This document shows positions 25,480 to 34,655 of a stretch of DNA of 53,184 nt, piece after piece. Source of the stretch: Catenulispora pinisilvae (GTDB taxonomy: Bacteria > Actinomycetota > Actinomycetes > Streptomycetales > Catenulisporaceae). The notes below the pieces were generated by a model, which saw nothing but the letters and a program-made list of their open reading frames with translations, was not told where the DNA came from and ran no database searches. Location: assembly GCF_015356865.1 (NCBI RefSeq), contig NZ_JAAFZA010000054.1:1-53184 (forward strand). Reading direction: 5' to 3'. Position 1 is the first letter of the stretch; each line of letters starts with the position of its first letter. The translations under genes and the position numbers were made by a program.

Positions 25480-27072
25480 TCAGGCCTCGCGGGCCGCGCG
25501 CTCGGCGTCCTTGACCAGCTCGGCGGCCTTCTCCCCGATCACGATGGACGGCGCGTTCGTGTGACCCCGGATGATCGTCGGCATCACCGAGGCGTCGGCG
25601 ACCCGCAGCCCCTCGATGCCCCGGACCCGCAGCTCCGGGTCCACCACCGAGTCCGGATCGCTGCCCATCCGACAGGTGCCGACCGGGTGGTAGAGGGTCT
25701 GCGCGTAGCGGCGGATCGACGCTTCGGCCAGTTCTTCGCCGGACATGCCGGGGAGCAGCATGTAGCCGTCGCTGTAGGGGGCCAGTTCCGGGGCGGCGGC
25801 GATCTTCTCGCACAGCGCGATGCCGCGCGCCAGCGTCGCGTAGTCCGCGCCGTCCGGATCGCTGAGGTAGGCCGGGTCGATGTTCGGCGCGGCGGTCGGG
25901 TCGAGGGTGGAGAGCGTGATCGTGCCGTGCGAGCGCGGTTTCTGGACGACGGCGCTGATCGTGTAGCCGTGTTCCTTCGGGCGGGTGAGGCCTTCGTCGA
26001 GGAACGCCACCGGCGCGAACAGCACTTCGAGGTCCGGCTGGTCCAGGCCGTCCCGGCTGGTGGTGAACAGGTACGCCTCGCCGACGTTCGACGACAGCGG
26101 GCCCTGGCGCCGGGTCAGGTAGCGCGCGAACCCGGCCGGGGTGCGGCCGCTGATCAGCGACTTGGCGTTCTTGGTCTTCACCACGACCCCGGAGGCCAGA
26201 TGGTCGCGCAGGTTGCGGCCGACCTCGGGGCGGTCGGCCACGATCTTCACGCCGCGCTGCCTCAGGTGCTCGGCGGGCCCGATGCCGGAGAGCATCAGCA
26301 GCTGCGGGGTGTTCACCGTGCCGCCGCACAGGATCACCTCGCGCCGGGCCGCGACGGAGCCGACGCGGCGGCCGTCCAGATAGCGCACGCCGGTCGCGCG
26401 GCGGTCGTGGAACAGCACCCGGGTGGCCAGCGCGCCGGTGTGGACGACCAGGTTGGGGCGGCTCCGCGCGGGCTTGAGGTAGGCGTCGGCGGCGGACCAG
26501 CGGCGGCCTTCGTGCTGGGTGACCGCGGTCTGGGTGCCCGGTACGCCCAGGGACGTGCACGCCTGCAGGAAGCGGGCGGTCAGCAGGTGCGGGGAGCGCA
26601 GGTCCTCCACGCGCACCGGGCCGGTCGCGCCGTGCTCGATACCGTCCGGCGCGGCGGTGAAGGCCTCGACGCGGCGCAACGCGGCCGCGATCGCGTCCGG
26701 CCCCCACTGCGGCCCGGCGGCCTCGGCCCACTCCGCATAGTCGGCCGCGAACCCGGTCACCCACATCATGGCGTTGATCGACGAGGACCCGCCGAGCATC
26801 CGGCCGCGCGGCCAGTAGATCCGCCGGCCCCCGAGCGTGGGCTGGTTGACGGTGCGATAGGCCCAGTCCAGCTTGCCCTCGAAGAGCTCGGAGAACGCGG
26901 CCGGGATGTGAATCAGCGGATTGCGATCCACCGGCCCGGCCTCCAGCAGCGCCACCCGGCATCCCGGGTCCTCGCTCAGCCGCGCCGCGACCGCGGATCC
27001 GGCGGAGCCGGCCCCGACGACGACGTAGTCGTAAACACTCCCGGTATCGGTCCGTGCGTCGTCGGTGGCCAT
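25480..27072 (-). CDS. GMC-family FAD-dependent oxidoreductase (choline dehydrogenase-like)
   Basis: This 530-residue flavoprotein has the dinucleotide motif VVVGAGSAGSAVAARL at residues 18-33. The two GMC signatures are present (GRMLGGSSSINAMMWVTG and the LCGGTVNTPQLLMLSGIG segment), as is the catalytic His/Asn pair region (YHPVGTCRMG and GHTNAPSIVIGEKAAE). Members oxidise alcohols such as choline or aliphatic and sugar alcohols; the substrate cannot be assigned. No betaine-aldehyde dehydrogenase or transporter is adjacent. It starts with ATG at 27072, 10 bp after the DUF6295-like gene. Confidence 0.92.
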   Translation of the reverse strand: MATDDARTDTGSVYDYVVVGAGSAGSAVAARLSEDPGCRVALLEAGPVDRNPLIHIPAAFSELFEGKLDWAYRTVNQPTLGGRRIYWPRGRMLGGSSSINAMMWVTGFAADYAEWAEAAGPQWGPDAIAAALRRVEAFTAAPDGIEHGATGPVRVEDLRSPHLLTARFLQACTSLGVPGTQTAVTQHEGRRWSAADAYLKPARSRPNLVVHTGALATRVLFHDRRATGVRYLDGRRVGSVAARREVILCGGTVNTPQLLMLSGIGPAEHLRQRGVKIVADRPEVGRNLRDHLASGVVVKTKNAKSLISGRTPAGFARYLTRRQGPLSSNVGEAYLFTTSRDGLDQPDLEVLFAPVAFLDEGLTRPKEHGYTISAVVQKPRSHGTITLSTLDPTAAPNIDPAYLSDPDGADYATLARGIALCEKIAAAPELAPYSDGYMLLPGMSGEELAEASIRRYAQTLYHPVGTCRMGSDPDSVVDPELRVRGIEGLRVADASVMPTIIRGHTNAPSIVIGEKAAELVKDAERAAREA

Positions 27073-27082
27073 GCCTACGAAG

Positions 27083-27376
27083 TTAGACCCGCGCTGTGTC
27101 GATGAGTAGTCCCGGCGGCAGCATCCCGTCCGGCACGCTCCCCAGCGCCGTGAGGATGGCCTGCGCCAGGTCGTACGCGGCCTGCGCGCTCAACTCCACC
27201 GCGATCCGCGCCGACGGGCCCCGCTCGGGGTTGCGCAGGTCGATGTTGAGCGTGTGCTCATCGGTGGCGTGCACCGGATGGTCGTAGTACACGCTGGCCT
27301 CGGTGACCCGCATCCACGCGCTGGTGCCCTTGGCACTGCCGGCCACGGCGAGCTTGAAGGTCTGGTAGGTGCACAT
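27083..27376 (-). CDS. DUF6295-like protein
   Basis: This 97-residue protein begins MCTYQTFKLAVAGSAKGTSA and contains VYYDHPVHATDEHTLNIDLR, a pattern I associate with the actinobacterial DUF6295 family. The function is unknown. The DHPVH...EHTLNID arrangement suggests a small beta-rich domain, possibly metal-binding, which is speculative. It lies just upstream of the GMC oxidoreductase on the same strand and may be co-transcribed with it. Confidence 0.75.
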   Translation of the reverse strand: MCTYQTFKLAVAGSAKGTSAWMRVTEASVYYDHPVHATDEHTLNIDLRNPERGPSARIAVELSAQAAYDLAQAILTALGSVPDGMLPPGLLIDTARV

Positions 27377-27450
27377 CGATCCGGATCCTCGCAATCGGTG
27401 GGACGAACGCCGGTCTGGGGATTGATTATCCAACAGCGGGGCACCGCGCC

Positions 27451-28716
27451 CTACAAATACAACCCGGTCCCGGTGTCGTCCCCCGCCGAGGCCACCGGCT
27501 CGTTCCCGTCCCGAGCCGCGATCAGCTCCGCCAGCGTCGCGCCGCCGATCGGCCCGCCGGGGCCGGCGGCGCCGCGGCCCTGGCGCGCGGCGGCCAGCCG
27601 GGCCGGGTCGGCGCCTTCGCGCTCCATCCAGGCCGTGGCCTCGGCGCGCGGCAGGGGGCCGACCTCGATCTGCGCCAGGCAGCGGCCCGGCCTTATGACC
27701 GCCGGGTGCAGGCTGGCCAGATTCTCGTTGGTGGTGATCGCGACCAGGACGTCGCGGCCCTGCCCGAGCAGGCCGTCGGTGAGGTTGAGCAGGCGGGACA
27801 GGGCCTGGCCGCTGGTGGCCTTGGCCTCGCCGCGGATCAGTTCGTCGCAGTCCTCCAGCAGGAGCAGGCGCCAGCGGCGGCGGTTCTCCTCCTCCTCGCC
27901 GTGGCCGTGGTACTCCACGCCCATCGCGACCTCCATGAGGTAGCCGGGGGAGGAGAACAGGGCGTCGGGGTCCAGGACGTAGTCCACCTGGCACCACTCG
28001 CGCCATTCACGGGCCAGGGTGCGCAGGGCCGTGGTCTTGCCGGTGCCGGGCGCGCCGTGCAGGAGGATCATGCGGCCGGCGGCTTCGCTGCGGCGGACCG
28101 CCATCAGCTTGTCCATCGCCGCTGAGGCGGTGGCCGAGTAGTTCTTGCGGACGGCTTCCCACGGTTCGGCCGTGATGGTGCGGACGGTGCGGTACGGCCC
28201 GCGCTGGGGAGCGGCGTACCAGAAGCCGACCGAGACCTTCTCCTCTTCGGGCTCCTCCTCGGCCGCGACGCCGTCGGTGGCCTGCTCCAGGATCTTGGTC
28301 GCCAGCTCCGGGGTCTCGGCGACCACCGTGACCTCGCCGCCGCCGCTGGACCAGCGGACCGAGCGGGCGGTCCAGCCGGGGCCGGCGGTCAGGCACGACT
28401 CGCGCTTGTCCTCCACCACCGAGCGCAGCACCTCGCCCTCGGCCGGGACCAGCGTCGCGTCCTCGCGCAGCGCGTCCAGCCGGGCGTGCCGGGCGTGCGG
28501 CTGGACACCGGTGGTGAACGGGGTCAGGAGCAGCGCGTCCACCACGTCGTAAGGGGTGTCGGAGTCGTCGATCGTGACCCGGAACGGCAGCCGCTGCCCG
28601 GGATCGCTCGCCGCCGGGGCGGCCGGGGCCGGGGCCTGGGCCGGTTCGCCCAGCTCTCCGGGGTCCGGTGCCGGTTGGATGGCAGGCCCCTGAGGGCGCT
28701 GGCGGGGCAGCGTCAT
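27451..28716 (-). CDS. AAA-family ATPase with DUF5925 domain
   Basis: This 421-residue protein has an N-terminal DUF5925-like domain (about residues 45-190, acidic tail EEEPEEEK) and a C-terminal AAA module. Walker A HGAPGTGKTTALRTL is near residue 220, Walker B LLLLEDCDELI near 283, a sensor region VAITTNEN and an Arg finger-like RPGRCLAQIEVG. It is likely a remodelling ATPase; partners are unknown. The ATG at 28716 has GAGGA six bases upstream; the frame continues to 28776 without such a signal. The first 45 residues are Pro/Ala-rich. Confidence 0.82.
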   Translation of the reverse strand: MTLPRQRPQGPAIQPAPDPGELGEPAQAPAPAAPAASDPGQRLPFRVTIDDSDTPYDVVDALLLTPFTTGVQPHARHARLDALREDATLVPAEGEVLRSVVEDKRESCLTAGPGWTARSVRWSSGGGEVTVVAETPELATKILEQATDGVAAEEEPEEEKVSVGFWYAAPQRGPYRTVRTITAEPWEAVRKNYSATASAAMDKLMAVRRSEAAGRMILLHGAPGTGKTTALRTLAREWREWCQVDYVLDPDALFSSPGYLMEVAMGVEYHGHGEEEENRRRWRLLLLEDCDELIRGEAKATSGQALSRLLNLTDGLLGQGRDVLVAITTNENLASLHPAVIRPGRCLAQIEVGPLPRAEATAWMEREGADPARLAAARQGRGAAGPGGPIGGATLAELIAARDGNEPVASAGDDTGTGLYL

Positions 28717-28862
28717 GTCCTCGATGATCCCGCCCCGGGACGTCCGGCCACAACACGTTTGTCGAGGTTCATGCATACTCGGCCCGCCACGAGGGTTGTT
28801 TTACCCGCACTTTGCCCGGGTCGGGGACCGGCCCCGCAACGGCGAAGATACGATGACCGGTC

Positions 28863-29915
28863 ATGAGCTCGCCCGACCAGAACCCACCCTGGGAGACGCC
28901 CCAGTCACCGTCTGGCGTACCGGCCGGCGGCGCGCTGCCGCCGTTCGGGTCGGCGCCGCAAGGCCCCGGGCAATCCGCGCCGCCGCCGTCGATGGCGTCC
29001 CCTTACGGCATGCCGCTGAACGGGGGCCCGGAGGGACCCGGCGGCTTCGGCCCGGGTGGCTACGGCCCCGGCGGGCCCGGTGACGACAACCCGAACCGGC
29101 GTCGCAAGGCCCTCATCGCCTCGGCCCTGGCCGTGGTGGCGGTGGTCGGCATCGGCGGTGCGGTGGCCTTCGCCAACAGCGATTCCTCGAAGAAGCACGA
29201 CTCGGCGGCGCTGGCCGGCGCCGGCGCCACCGCGACCAGCGGCAGCAACACCGGCGGCGGCAGGCCGGACGGCGACAGCATCGTGGGCGACCCGTCGAGC
29301 AACGGTGCGCAGGGGGCGAACGTCCCGGAGAACCCGACCGGCGCGACCTCCAGCGTCACCAACGGCGGCCAGCCCGGCCAGACCGGCCAGGGCACGAGCA
29401 CCGGCGGGGGCGGCAGCACCAGCACGACGTCCGCGCCCGGGAAGCCGGTCGGGTCGAACCCCGGCAAGGCGGCGACCTCCGCCCCGGGCGCCCCGGCACC
29501 CAGCGCGCCGAAGCCCAGCGCCCCGGTGACCGTGCCGGCGCCGAAGCCGAGCAACGCGGCCCGGCCCTCCAGCGACTGCACGTACCTGGACCTCCCGGCC
29601 ACACAGATGCCGCAAATCCAGGAGGGCTCCGGCAACGTCAACGCGGTCAAGGAACTCCAGTGCCTGCTCAAGAAGGCGGAGCTGGGCATCCCGACGCTGG
29701 CGACCGACGGCCAGTGGGGCCCGGACACCCAGAAGGCGATGACGGACTTCCAGGGCTGCAACAACGCCCCGACCGTGCACTCGCCCGGCGGCAACCCGCC
29801 TTACCCGAAGCTGGCCGTGGACGGCGTCGCCGGTCCGCAGACCTGGGCCGACCTGTACTTCTGGGACAACCAGTCCTACAACGGGACCTACTACTACTGC
29901 AACGGCACGCGCTGA
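28863..29915 (+). CDS. membrane-anchored peptidoglycan-binding protein
   Basis: This 350-residue protein has a Pro/Gly-rich cytoplasmic N-terminus (1-75), a single transmembrane helix after NRRRK (about 80-102), and a long Ser/Thr/Gly/Pro linker. A C-terminal PG_binding_1-type domain (about 250-340) has VKELQCLLKK, DGQWGPDTQKAMTDFQ and VDGVAGPQTWADLY. It would tether to the cell wall from the membrane. Paired Cys residues in the C-terminal domain could form disulfides outside. The ATG at 28863 is divergent from the AAA gene. Confidence 0.82.
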   Translation: MSSPDQNPPWETPQSPSGVPAGGALPPFGSAPQGPGQSAPPPSMASPYGMPLNGGPEGPGGFGPGGYGPGGPGDDNPNRRRKALIASALAVVAVVGIGGAVAFANSDSSKKHDSAALAGAGATATSGSNTGGGRPDGDSIVGDPSSNGAQGANVPENPTGATSSVTNGGQPGQTGQGTSTGGGGSTSTTSAPGKPVGSNPGKAATSAPGAPAPSAPKPSAPVTVPAPKPSNAARPSSDCTYLDLPATQMPQIQEGSGNVNAVKELQCLLKKAELGIPTLATDGQWGPDTQKAMTDFQGCNNAPTVHSPGGNPPYPKLAVDGVAGPQTWADLYFWDNQSYNGTYYYCNGTR

Positions 29916-29927
29916 CCCTCAGCGCGT

Positions 29928-29967
29928 CGAATAGTGCACCGAATAGTGCACCGAATCGTGCGCCGAA
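29928..29967. repeat. 12-bp tandem repeat after the peptidoglycan-binding gene
   Basis: Three and a third copies of CGAATAGTGCAC-like units lie 13 bp after the stop codon. The first two copies are identical and the third differs by two bases. Confidence 0.8.
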
Positions 29968-30019
29968 CTCTCAGCGGCGCGGGTGACGCCACCCGCGCCG
30001 CGATGGTAGGCATGGTCCG

Positions 30020-30685
30020 GTGACCGTGCCTCTGCTGATCCTCGCCGGGTTCATGGTGGTCCTGTTGGCCGCCGGGATCGCCGCCAACGCCCGCCGTAAG
30101 AAGGCGCTCGCCGCGATGGCGGCGGCCAAGGGGTGGCAGCTGGCCAAGAAGGACCGCCGGCTGCCGGCGACCTTCGGCGGCCGGCCCTTCACCGCCGGCC
30201 ACCGCCGCCTCGCGCGCCTGGTGATGCGCGGCACGCACCACGGCCGCGCCGTCCTGGTGATCGACTACGAGTTCAGGACCCGGGGCGGTGAGAGCGACGA
30301 CGTCCACCACTACTGGGTCGCCTGCGTCGAGGACCTCCCGGTCCCGTTGCCGCCGGTGGAAGTCGTGCCGCGCGGCTACAAGGACCGGCGCGTCGGTCCC
30401 GGCATCCTGGCCGGCGCCCCGGAGTTCGTCCGCGGCGATTCCGCCTTCGACCACCGCTACCGGGTCAGCGCCGCGGACCATCGGCTGGCCGCCGACGTCC
30501 TGGACCCGAAGGTGTTGCGGCTGATCGCCTCCTGGCCGGACTTCGCCTGGCGGATCGAGGGAAACAGGCTTCTGACCTGGGGCAAGGGGACGGTCAAGCC
30601 GGAGTGGGTGGATACCGGTCTCAACATGCTGGTGGCGCTCGCCGAGGCCGTCCCGGACGGGGTGTGGCGCACGGCGCGCGGCTGA
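30020..30685 (+). CDS. membrane-anchored protein of unknown function
   Basis: This 221-residue protein has one N-terminal membrane helix (VPLLILAGFMVVLLAAGIAA) followed by a basic stop-transfer and a soluble domain of mixed alpha/beta character. I recognise no named family; the layout resembles actinobacterial membrane proteins annotated as hypothetical. The GTG at 30020 is the first start before the hydrophobic stretch. It is followed 53 bp later by the antiporter gene on the same strand. Confidence 0.7.
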   Translation: MTVPLLILAGFMVVLLAAGIAANARRKKALAAMAAAKGWQLAKKDRRLPATFGGRPFTAGHRRLARLVMRGTHHGRAVLVIDYEFRTRGGESDDVHHYWVACVEDLPVPLPPVEVVPRGYKDRRVGPGILAGAPEFVRGDSAFDHRYRVSAADHRLAADVLDPKVLRLIASWPDFAWRIEGNRLLTWGKGTVKPEWVDTGLNMLVALAEAVPDGVWRTARG

Positions 30686-30738
30686 TCCGCCCGGCGGGCA
30701 CGCCGTTCGACCCATCTGTCATGGGATGATCAGGTGGC

Positions 30739-32349
30739 ATGACGGCGCAACATCTCTTGTTCTTACTCGGTGTCCCGTTCTTCTCCGTCGTGGTGTCCGC
30801 GCTCGCCCGGCGGTTCGAGCTCAACGGGCCGCTCGTTCTGGTGGCCGTCGGGCTGCTGGTCTCGATCGCGCCGTTCATCCCGGACTACGACCTCGAGCCC
30901 GAGTTCGTGCTGATGATCCTGCTGCCGCCGCTGCTCTACCAGGCGGCCGTGGAGACCTCGGTGCCCTCGCTGCGCGAGAACTGGTCGGCGGTCCTGATCC
31001 TGTCGGTGGGGATGGTGCTGGTCACCACGCTGCTCACCGGATTCGCGATGCACCTGCTGATCCCCGGGCTGCCGTTGTCGGTGGCGTTCGTGCTGGGCGC
31101 GGTGCTCGGGCCACCGGACACGGTCGCGGCGATCTCCATCGCCAAACGCCTGGGATTACCGCGCCGGACCGTCGACGTGCTGGTCGGCGAGGGCCTGTTC
31201 AACGACGCCACCGCGCTGACCGCGTTCCGGATCGCGCTGGCCGCGGCGGTGGGGGAGACGGTCACGGTCTTCGACGCGGTCGGCCGGTTCGTGCTCTCGG
31301 CGGCCGGCGGCATCGCGATCGGCGCGGTGGTGGCCGTGGTCTGGGACCCGATCCGGTACCGGATGCGCGATCCGCGGGCCGAGAGTGCCATCTCGCTGAC
31401 ACTGCCGTTCGTCGTCTACATCACCGCCGAAGCGGTGCACGTGTCCGGCGTCATGGGCGTCGTCATTCTCGGGCTCTACCTCGGCCACCGCCGCGTCCGC
31501 GCCGGTTACGCCACCCGCATGCTGGACACCGCGCTGTGGGACGTGATCGTGGAGATCCTGGAAGCCACGGTGTTCGCGCTGATCGGCCTGCAGCTGATCC
31601 CGATCCTGAGGGACGTGGACCACTGGAGCGCCGCGGAGCTGATCGGCTACGGCTTGGCCGCGTTCGCGATCGTGGTGGTGGCGCGCTTCGGCGGCGTGTA
31701 CACGTTCGGGTACATCGGCCGCTTCCTGATGCGCCACTTGCGGCGCAATTCGGCGCTCGCACCACCACCGGCCCAGACCCAGGCCCCGAAGATCCTGTTC
31801 GTCGTGGGCTGGGCCGGCATGCGCGGCGTGGTCTCGCTGGCCGCCGCGGCCGCGATCCCGCTGACCGACAACCACGGCGGGCCGCTCCCGGACCGCGAAC
31901 TGGTCCAGTTCCTCACCCTGTTCGTGGTGCTGGCCACCCTCATCGTCCAGGGCCTGACCCTGCCGCCGCTGATCCGCCGGCTCGGCGTCGAGGCCAAGGA
32001 CGAGGAGAAGGAGGACGCGTTCTCCTATTGCAGCGCGATGGGAACGGCGGCCACCGCCGGTCAGGCGCGCCTGGACGAGTTGGAGGCCACGCTTCCGGAT
32101 CCGGCCGTGGACCGCATGCGGGACCAGGCCAGGTGGCGTGGCGACCGGGCCAAGAGGTTCGCGATGCAGGTGGCGTCCGGGGCCCCGAGCGCCAGCGCGG
32201 CGGCGGTCGAGGAGGCGCGGCGCTCGATGCTGGACGCCGAGCGCGCGGCGATCGAGCACCTGCGGGACATGCGGGAGATCAACGACGACGTCTACCGCCG
32301 GGTGCTGCACCAGTTGGACCTCGAAGAGGCCTATATGGAGCGGCGGTAA
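30739..32349 (+). CDS. CPA1-family Na+/H+ antiporter
   Basis: This 536-residue membrane protein has about twelve hydrophobic segments in the first 400 residues. CPA1 signatures are visible: FVLMILLPPLLYQAA, GAVLGPPDTVAAI, and EGLFNDATALTAFRIAL with the ND pair used for ion exchange. VGWAGMRGVVSLAAAAAIP forms a late helix. The hydrophilic C-terminus (about 410-536) is charged and could be regulatory. It should exchange Na+ or K+ for protons at the cytoplasmic membrane. The ATG at 30739 is the first in frame. Confidence 0.9.
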   Translation: MTAQHLLFLLGVPFFSVVVSALARRFELNGPLVLVAVGLLVSIAPFIPDYDLEPEFVLMILLPPLLYQAAVETSVPSLRENWSAVLILSVGMVLVTTLLTGFAMHLLIPGLPLSVAFVLGAVLGPPDTVAAISIAKRLGLPRRTVDVLVGEGLFNDATALTAFRIALAAAVGETVTVFDAVGRFVLSAAGGIAIGAVVAVVWDPIRYRMRDPRAESAISLTLPFVVYITAEAVHVSGVMGVVILGLYLGHRRVRAGYATRMLDTALWDVIVEILEATVFALIGLQLIPILRDVDHWSAAELIGYGLAAFAIVVVARFGGVYTFGYIGRFLMRHLRRNSALAPPPAQTQAPKILFVVGWAGMRGVVSLAAAAAIPLTDNHGGPLPDRELVQFLTLFVVLATLIVQGLTLPPLIRRLGVEAKDEEKEDAFSYCSAMGTAATAGQARLDELEATLPDPAVDRMRDQARWRGDRAKRFAMQVASGAPSASAAAVEEARRSMLDAERAAIEHLRDMREINDDVYRRVLHQLDLEEAYMERR

Positions 32350-32380
32350 CAGGCGCAAGGCGTTTCAGCGCGAAAGACAC

Positions 32381-32407
32381 GGGCCGGGCGTCCGCTTCGC
32401 CCAGCCC
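32381..32407. terminator. hairpin between convergent antiporter and Nramp-related genes
   Basis: GGGCCGGGCG at 32381-32390 pairs with 32398-32407 with one mismatch around a seven-base loop. It can serve either strand; no T-run follows. Confidence 0.5.
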
Positions 32408-32418
32408 TTGTGGGTTGT

Positions 32419-32458
32419 CAGTGCCGCAGTGCCTCAGTGCCTCAGTGCCTCAGTGCCC
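32419..32458. repeat. 8-bp x5 tandem repeat containing the stop of the Nramp-related gene
   Basis: Five direct copies of CAGTGCC(T/G/C) run from 32419 to 32458. The TGA stop of the minus-strand transporter gene (32450-32452) lies inside the array, so the last codons belong to a repeat unit. Confidence 0.88.
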
Positions 32459-34120
32459 GAGCATCATCGAGACCAGCTTGACCGCCACCAGCACCGTCGC
32501 CACCGCGAGGTAGCCGCGCAGCACGGTCAGCCCGACCCGGGTTCCCACCGAGAACCGGACCTGGCCGAGCTGGTCCAGCGGCGGGGTCCGCCAGTCGGCA
32601 CGGCCCGAGCGGTCGAGGCGCTCGGCCACGAAGTCCGGGGCCCGGCGCGTCCGCAGGGCCCTGATCCCCAGCCAGCCGCCGAAGGCCAGCGCGACGACCG
32701 CGCAGCCGCCGAGGATCGCCTCGATCTGCCCGGCGGTGATGCTCTGGTCCAGCACCGAACCGGTCAGCACCAGCGACAGCGCCACCAGCACCGCGATCAC
32801 CGCGCCGGTGAACACCGTGGTCTTGCGGTTGTTCACCCAGGGCCCGAGGACGTCCTTGTCCACGCACAGCAGCAGCAGGTACACCGACGCCGAGGGCAGC
32901 AGCACCCCGGCCAGCGCCTGCACGCCCACGGTCAGCACGCCCTGCACGTGGTCGTCGGCCACCAGCACGATCGTCGCGGCGAAGGCGATGATCCCGGCGT
33001 AGACCGCGTAGAAGCCCTTGGCCTGCTTCACGCCCCGGTGCAGCGAGTGGTTGATCTTCAGGCAGTCGCCCATCGCGTAGGCGGTGGACAGCGACACCGC
33101 GAACGCGCCGATGATCGAGGCGTCCAGCAGCGCCACGGCGAACATGTCGCCCAGGACCCGGCCGCCGTAGACGGTCAGGCCGCGGGCCACGTCGTCGGCG
33201 TCGGTGAACGGGCCGGCCAGGTGCGCGGCGGCCACCGCGCCCAGGCCGATGGTCGCCGCCGCGCCGACCACCACCACGACGATGCCCAGGCCCAGGTCGG
33301 CCTTCTCGTACTTCATGAAGCGCGGGGTGATCCGCTTGTCGATGACGTAGCTCTGCTGGAAGAACAGCTGCCACGGCGCGACCGTGGTCCCGACGATGCC
33401 GATCACCACCAGCATCACGGTGGCCATCTGGCCGGAGCCGCCGGGCAGCGCCGGGGTGAGGAAGCCGTGCGTCATGCTGCCCGCGCCGGGGTGCGCCATG
33501 ATCGAGATCGGGATCAGCAGCAGCGAGCCCACGCACAGGGTCAGCGCGATCCGCTCGAACCGCTGGAACGAACCGCTCATCGCGGCCGCCACGATGATCA
33601 GCGCGGCCATCATGACCGAGGGCACCTTCGGCAGCCCCAGGTAGCCGGTCGCCAACGTGATCCCGATGAACTCGGTGACCAGTGTCAGGGCATTGAGGAC
33701 GAACAGGTCGATGACGGAGAACGCGCCCCAGAACTTGCCGAAGCGCTCGAAGATCAGCCGGGCGTGCCCGACCCCGGTGACCGCGCCGAGCCGCAGCACC
33801 ATCTCCTGGTTCACATACAGCACCGGGACCAGCAGCAGGAGCGTCCACAGCAGCTTGGTGCCGTAGTCGTGGCCGGCCTGGCCGTAGGTGGCGAAGGCGC
33901 CGGCGTCGTTGTCGCCGACCATCACGATCAGCCCCGGGCCGACGATCGCCAGCAGCGTCTTCAGCTTCGCCGACAGGCCGCGGCGTTCGTCGTGATCGCC
34001 CAGCCTGATGGTGCCGAAAGCGCCTTTGATGTCACCGACGTGCGCTTCGTCGAGCACCGCGGACGCAGTCGCGCCGTGGTGCGTGTCGCGGACTTCGCCG
34101 TTCAGCGTGGCCGTGGTCAT
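32450..34120 (-). CDS. Nramp-related divalent cation (probably Mg2+) transporter
   Basis: This 556-residue protein is clearly of the Nramp/SLC11 fold, with about eleven hydrophobic segments. However, the canonical DPGN of helix 1 is replaced by VGDNDAGAFATYGQAG, and the MPH of helix 6 by TTVAPWQLFF. These are the metal-site positions of Mn/Fe-type Nramps. Changes there are the hallmark of Nramp-related magnesium transporters (NRMT), some of which are known to be under M-box control. An M-box-like leader precedes this gene, which supports Mg2+ as substrate. The ATG at 34120 has GGGGGTG upstream. The C-terminal 120 residues include two further hydrophobic stretches. Location: cytoplasmic membrane. 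Confidence 0.88.
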   Translation of the reverse strand: MTTATLNGEVRDTHHGATASAVLDEAHVGDIKGAFGTIRLGDHDERRGLSAKLKTLLAIVGPGLIVMVGDNDAGAFATYGQAGHDYGTKLLWTLLLLVPVLYVNQEMVLRLGAVTGVGHARLIFERFGKFWGAFSVIDLFVLNALTLVTEFIGITLATGYLGLPKVPSVMMAALIIVAAAMSGSFQRFERIALTLCVGSLLLIPISIMAHPGAGSMTHGFLTPALPGGSGQMATVMLVVIGIVGTTVAPWQLFFQQSYVIDKRITPRFMKYEKADLGLGIVVVVVGAAATIGLGAVAAAHLAGPFTDADDVARGLTVYGGRVLGDMFAVALLDASIIGAFAVSLSTAYAMGDCLKINHSLHRGVKQAKGFYAVYAGIIAFAATIVLVADDHVQGVLTVGVQALAGVLLPSASVYLLLLCVDKDVLGPWVNNRKTTVFTGAVIAVLVALSLVLTGSVLDQSITAGQIEAILGGCAVVALAFGGWLGIRALRTRRAPDFVAERLDRSGRADWRTPPLDQLGQVRFSVGTRVGLTVLRGYLAVATVLVAVKLVSMMLGH

Positions 34121-34189
34121 GGGAACACCCCCTGCTGCCGAGTAGGAGCGGCTGGTCGGGTGGCACGCGTGAACCCCGCCGGCCGCGGT

Positions 34190-34208
34190 GGGACCCGGAC
34201 GGGGTCCC
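34190..34208 (-). promoter_or_regulatory. 7-bp hairpin in the transporter leader
   Basis: GGGACCC and GGGTCCC flank a five-base loop 70-88 bases upstream of the transporter start. It has no U-run. It could be part of the expression platform or a ribosome-stalling structure; the role is not proven. Confidence 0.35.
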
Positions 34209-34242
34209 GGTGTGGCCGGGTGGTGGCAGAGTTCTGATGCGG

Positions 34243-34326
34243 TTAACGCGCGCCGGGGGACGGGCGGTGGGCTGGGTCGTGCGCGATGCGGGGCCGACTG
34301 TGGCCCGACCTACTACCGGATTTCAT
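34243..34326 (-). CDS. candidate upstream ORF (27 aa) between M-box and transporter
   Basis: An ATG at 34326 is preceded eight bases upstream by the strong Shine-Dalgarno GGGAGGTGG. It opens a 27-residue Arg/Pro/Ser/His-rich reading frame (MKSGSRSGHSRPRIAHDPAH...) ending at TAA. Four prolines fall in the second half. It lies about 155 bases after the M-box and 122 bases before the transporter. Short Pro-rich leader peptides (mgtL in Salmonella) couple translation to Mg2+-dependent termination, so a similar role is conceivable here. No homology was checked. Confidence 0.5.
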   Translation of the reverse strand: MKSGSRSGHSRPRIAHDPAHRPSPGAR

Positions 34327-34480
34327 CGCTACCACCTCCCGACCGCCGTGGCGCCGCGGCGCCTGTGTCCCGCGCGGTTCCGCCCATTCCAGCGGACGCG
34401 CCCGACACCTCTGGGAGGTTCGCCCGGGAGGTCTGGTCCGCCCGCCGTTCCACGGCAAGGCCAAGACCCGTCCCGGCCAC

Positions 34481-34655
34481 CTCTCTCGTCAGAGCTTCGG
34501 CACTTCACGGCGTAGCGTCAGCTGCGCAGCCACTTGGGATCACCCCTTAATCCGAGGAGATCTGTCCTGATCCGGAGGGTCTCTCGACCGATGGGATCAG
34601 TGGCCTTTGTCCGTGAAGACGCCTCACCGAACGAGGTGTCCTAACGGAAACCAAG
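34481..34655 (-). ncRNA. M-box (ykoK) Mg2+-sensing riboswitch
   Basis: Read on the minus strand, the leader has the M-box core segments in order. These are CCGTTAGG and GGTGAGGC with a closing ACGGA, a GGCCACTGATCC...GGATCAGGACAGATC long stem, GGATTAAGGGGTGATCCC, AAGTGGCTG, and the terminal GTGCCGAAGCTCTGACG. They match the arrangement in the Bacillus M-box, including the conserved GUGCnnAAGCUCU end. M-boxes fold on Mg2+ and shut off Mg2+ transporter genes. The next large gene in this direction is the Nramp-related transporter. Boundaries are approximate. No canonical intrinsic terminator follows, so Rho or translation could mediate control. Confidence 0.85.

Noticed and set aside
30726..32513. 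595-codon frame overlapping the antiporter in another phase
   Set aside because: The 30739-32349 frame has the CPA1 motifs; the other is Arg/Gly-rich and starts and ends without signals.
32138..34237. 699-codon plus-strand frame opposite the Nramp-related gene
   Set aside because: The product is His/Gln/Arg-rich shadow sequence. The minus-strand frame has transmembrane and Nramp motifs.
34121..34480. Intrinsic terminator in the M-box expression platform
   Set aside because: The GGGACCC/GGGTCCC hairpin at 34190-34208 has a short stem and no following U-run, so I list it only as a hairpin of unknown role.
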